Source of the DNA: an uncultured Eubacterium sp.
GTDB lineage: Bacteria > Bacillota > Clostridia > Lachnospirales > Lachnospiraceae
Direction of reading: 5' to 3'
Assembly (NCBI GenBank): GCA_910580075.1
Contig: CAJTVR010000001.1
Span: forward strand, 4,761 to 68,760
DNA length: 64,000 bases
Notes under the pieces: model-generated
What the model was told of the DNA's origin: nothing
Databases searched by the model: none
The model's input: the letters and a program-made list of their open reading frames with translations, nothing else
Part shown: positions 61,699 to 64,000 of the stretch, piece after piece
Layout of the letters: every line of letters begins with the position of its first letter
Numbering within the stretch: the first letter of the stretch is position 1
Program-made: the position numbers and the translations under genes

Positions 61699-62880
61699 CT
61701 ATTTGCGTAATCCTATATACTGGTATTGTTCGATTTCTGTTTTATTGAGTTCTGATTCTTCCATTTCCTGGAAAACCTGATAAACATCTTCTACAGTAAA
61801 ATCACGTCCGCCAAGTCCGTATATATAATTTACAGTTTTAATCATAATTTTATTTCGAAACAGAGCCGCGTCCACTTCGCATCCAAGCGGGCCTCCGTTT
61901 CCGTTATAACTTTCGCACCGGTCCATAATAGCTGCTGTTTTACAGTTTTTTAAAGCCTGTGCCAGCTCCCTGGCCGGAAACGGACGGAACACCCTTAATT
62001 TAATGACACCAGCTTTTTTTCCTTTTTCCCGCAGATCATCAACTGCCTGCTTTGCAGTCCCGGCTGCAGAGCCAATCAGCAGCATAATGTACTCTGCATC
62101 CTGTGTCCGGTATTCTTCGAACAGGCCATAGCTTCTGCCGGAAATTTTCTGATATTCTTTTGCTACCTTCAGAATCACTTCCTTAGCATTTTCCATAGCT
62201 GTTTCCTGGTTCTTCTTTGCTTCCATGACATAATTAGAAGCTGCATACGGTCCGACTGCTATCGGTTTTCCGGGATTCAGGAGATATTCTTCAGGTTTGT
62301 ATTCTCCTACAAAATTTTTTACTGCCTTATCTTCCAGCAGCTCAATATTTTCCACAGCGTGGCTGGTAATAAAGCCATCCTGGCAGATCATAACCGGAAG
62401 ATGCACATCCGGATGTTCTGCCACCGGATAAGCCTGGATAAAATTGTCATATGCTTCCTGATTATTTTCAGCGTAAATCTGTATCCATCCCGTATCCCTT
62501 GCCCCCATGCCGTCTGAATGGTCACAGTTAATATTAATCGGGCCTGATAACGTACGGTTAACAAGTGCAAGCACTAACGGCATCCGGTTCGAAGCTGCTA
62601 AAAGCAGTTCCTCCCACATCAGTGCAAGTCCTGCGGAAGATGTGGCCGTCAGGCTCCTGGCTCCTGCAGCCTGCGCTCCAATAGCAGCACTCATAGAAGA
62701 ATGTTCGCTTTCTACCGGAATAAACTCGGTATCCATCTCTCCGTTTGCAATATAAGAAGATACCAGCTGAGGAATTTCTGTAGAAGGCGTGATCGGAAAT
62801 GCCGGCATGACATCCGGATTAATCTGGCGGATTGCGTAAGATACTGCTTCATTGCCTGACATACGGTCCTTGACAGCCAT
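61699..62880 (-). CDS. porA: Pyruvate/2-oxoacid:ferredoxin oxidoreductase, alpha subunit
   Basis: A 393-residue subunit. FPITPSTEIPQLVSSYIANG and EFIPVESEHSSMSAAIGAQA are the typical pyrimidine-domain motifs, TATSSAGLALMWEELLLAAS follows, and QDGFITSHAVENIELL. It starts directly at the end of porD. The specific oxoacid cannot be told from sequence with certainty. Confidence 0.92.
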   Translation of the reverse strand: MAVKDRMSGNEAVSYAIRQINPDVMPAFPITPSTEIPQLVSSYIANGEMDTEFIPVESEHSSMSAAIGAQAAGARSLTATSSAGLALMWEELLLAASNRMPLVLALVNRTLSGPININCDHSDGMGARDTGWIQIYAENNQEAYDNFIQAYPVAEHPDVHLPVMICQDGFITSHAVENIELLEDKAVKNFVGEYKPEEYLLNPGKPIAVGPYAASNYVMEAKKNQETAMENAKEVILKVAKEYQKISGRSYGLFEEYRTQDAEYIMLLIGSAAGTAKQAVDDLREKGKKAGVIKLRVFRPFPARELAQALKNCKTAAIMDRCESYNGNGGPLGCEVDAALFRNKIMIKTVNYIYGLGGRDFTVEDVYQVFQEMEESELNKTEIEQYQYIGLRK

Positions 62881-63189
62881 TTACTCCACCCCCTTTTCTT
62901 CCATTGTAATCGCATGAAACGGGCAGACATTTGCACAGATCCCGCATCCCTTGCAATGGTCATAATCAAAATCCCCGCGCACTCCGTCTGTAACCGGGAT
63001 ACTTGAATCCGGGCAGACCGGAACGCAGAGCATACACTGTCTGCACAAATCTGCATGAAACAGCGGTGTGCTCGTTCTCCACTCGCCAGTATTAAAATAC
63101 TTAGACGTTGCCTGGGCAAACATCATCAGCCCCTCAGTCAGGTCCTGATGCCGTGTCTGCTCATTTATTTTATGTACATCTGTTCTCAT
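62881..63189 (-). CDS. porD: Pyruvate/2-oxoacid:ferredoxin oxidoreductase, delta (ferredoxin) subunit
   Basis: A 102-residue two-cluster ferredoxin. CRQCMLCVPVCPDSSIPV and CKGCGICANVCPFHAITM give 2 x [4Fe-4S]. It stops immediately before the porA ATG. Confidence 0.92.
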   Translation of the reverse strand: MRTDVHKINEQTRHQDLTEGLMMFAQATSKYFNTGEWRTSTPLFHADLCRQCMLCVPVCPDSSIPVTDGVRGDFDYDHCKGCGICANVCPFHAITMEEKGVE

Positions 63190-63227
63190 TTTTCTCTTTT
63201 TCTCCAGACTGATACTTTATTTTTAAT

Positions 63228-63833
63228 CTATGCGCTCTTTTTCATATCCAGTTTTAATATTTCTTCTAATATTTCAAATGTTTTGTAAAGCGCCTGCATA
63301 TTTCCTTCAACTACTTCCGGTTTTTTCGCAAATTTATGTTCGTACAGTCCGCGCATTTCCTTTAAAAATGCATCCTTTTCCATAACGCCGCTGACAGCAA
63401 CAGCTGCTGCAAGCATCGGGGAATTCGGGAAATTCTTTCCCAGTGTCTCTTCCGAGATTTTTCTGGCATCTATTGTATAAACACTGCCCTTATATCCGTT
63501 TAAAAGAGGAAGTATTTCTTTTCTCGTCTTCGGAGTATTGATAATCACTGCGCCATCTTCTCTAAGACCTGCTGTGACATCTACAGAATGAAGCAGTGTC
63601 TCGTCTGCAACCATAACCAGATTCGGGGTATAAATATTCGAATGCACGCGGATCGGATCTGTACTGATTCTATTATAAGCCGTAATTGGCGCACCCATAC
63701 GCTCCGGGCCGTATTCTGGAAATCCCTGTACATAGCGTCCTGTCTTAAAAGCCGCATCTGCTAATAATAATGCTGCCGTCTTTGCTCCCTGGCCGCCTCT
63801 GCCGTGCCATCTGATTTCAAGTCTGCTGCTCAT
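63228..63833 (-). CDS. porC: Pyruvate/2-oxoacid:ferredoxin oxidoreductase, gamma subunit
   Basis: A 201-residue subunit from MSSRLEIRWHGRGGQGAKTA; the GRGGQG motif and YGPERMGAPITAYNRI are typical. The frame is open to 63875 but the AAAGGAG lies 9 bases before the ATG at 63833. First gene of the operon with a sigmaA-type promoter. Confidence 0.92.
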   Translation of the reverse strand: MSSRLEIRWHGRGGQGAKTAALLLADAAFKTGRYVQGFPEYGPERMGAPITAYNRISTDPIRVHSNIYTPNLVMVADETLLHSVDVTAGLREDGAVIINTPKTRKEILPLLNGYKGSVYTIDARKISEETLGKNFPNSPMLAAAVAVSGVMEKDAFLKEMRGLYEHKFAKKPEVVEGNMQALYKTFEILEEILKLDMKKSA

Positions 63834-63897
63834 TTTCATAATCTCCTTTTTCATAACCATTGATTTCTTATGCATATTTATTTTCTCAACGAATTTT

Positions 63898-63925
63898 ATT
63901 ATAATTTTATATTGCTCTGTTGTAA
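63898..63925 (-). promoter_or_regulatory. SigmaA promoter of the por operon
   Basis: Minus-strand TTACAA (63920-63925), 16-base spacer, TATAAT (63898-63903), about 60 bases ahead of porC. Confidence 0.7.
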
Positions 63926-64000
63926 AGTGAAAGTGTGAGTATTTTTCATTTTAAAGGTGAAATTTTTTCATCATATGCCCTGCAAAAAACGGCAGGGATT

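Noticed and set aside
63978..63997. CCCTGC/GCAGGG hairpin at the window edge
   Set aside because: Could be a terminator of a gene outside, but no T-tract on either strand is visible within the window.

Overview
The window looks like chromosome from a low-to-moderate GC, spore-forming Clostridia, most likely a gut-type Lachnospiraceae member. The evidence is spoIIIAA/AB, a DUF4364 protein, a CBS/DRTGG pyrophosphatase, pyruvate:ferredoxin oxidoreductase split into four subunits, the tmRNA tag ANDNLAYAA, and strong Firmicutes-type ribosome binding sites. Most genes lie on the minus strand. The species cannot be fixed from sequence alone.

Layout, left to right. 1-1.4 kb: the spoIIIA operon start. 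1.5-2.9 kb: an aminotransferase behind a sigmaA promoter and a leader with a terminator-type attenuator of unrecognised class. 3-8.2 kb: DUF4364 protein, a 59-aa membrane protein, flavin reductase, Mn-type pyrophosphatase and a membrane-anchored coiled-coil protein built of 22-residue repeats. 8.4-11.8 kb: an XRE membrane regulator and an AT-rich ATPase/RloB pair resembling AbiL-type phage defence. 11.9-20.3 kb: two nuclease lipoproteins (one lacking the catalytic His), RtcB, LarE, TrxB, a two-component system and a phosphoesterase-rubrerythrin fusion. 21-25.2 kb: tmRNA and a phospholipid cluster (psd, pssA, flippase-like, PAP2), with pssA interrupted by an in-frame TAG. 26-27.5 kb: a sigma/anti-sigma pair. 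27.8-35.6 kb: a carbohydrate ABC importer with its LytS/AraC-type two-component system and a second binding protein. 35.8-38.7 kb: thiE-HAD-thiC under a TPP riboswitch. 38.8-41.1 kb: GyrI-like protein, YefM/YoeB-type toxin-antitoxin, tRNA-Thr and a truncated tRNA copy. 41.3-49.1 kb: transglycosylase, C39-like/LRR protein, unknown proteins, a sigma factor, an XRE-ABC fusion with its permease, and a CPBP protease. 49.5-52.3 kb: homologues of STM4015, STM4014 and STM4013, with STM4014 damaged. 52.4-54 kb: another sigma/anti-sigma pair. 54.2-57.1 kb: a DUF262-ATPase-HNH locus (Septu/GmrSD-like defence) with a TGA inside the ATPase. 57.3-60.5 kb: an orphan LytTR regulator, two copies of a ~290-bp MITE and a LysR regulator. 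60.6-63.9 kb: porC-porD-porA-porB.

Two themes recur. One is dispersed non-coding mobile repeats: three full copies and two fragments of a ~290-bp inverted-repeat element, plus a 160-bp element flanked by TA. The other is gene decay: in-frame stops or frameshifts in pssA, the STM4014 homologue and the ATPase of the DUF262 locus, stop codons in the repeat tail after 44783-45277, and a decayed tRNA-Thr. The best candidates for something undescribed are the DUF262-ATPase-HNH locus, the attenuated aminotransferase leader, the phosphoesterase-rubrerythrin fusion and the MITE family.
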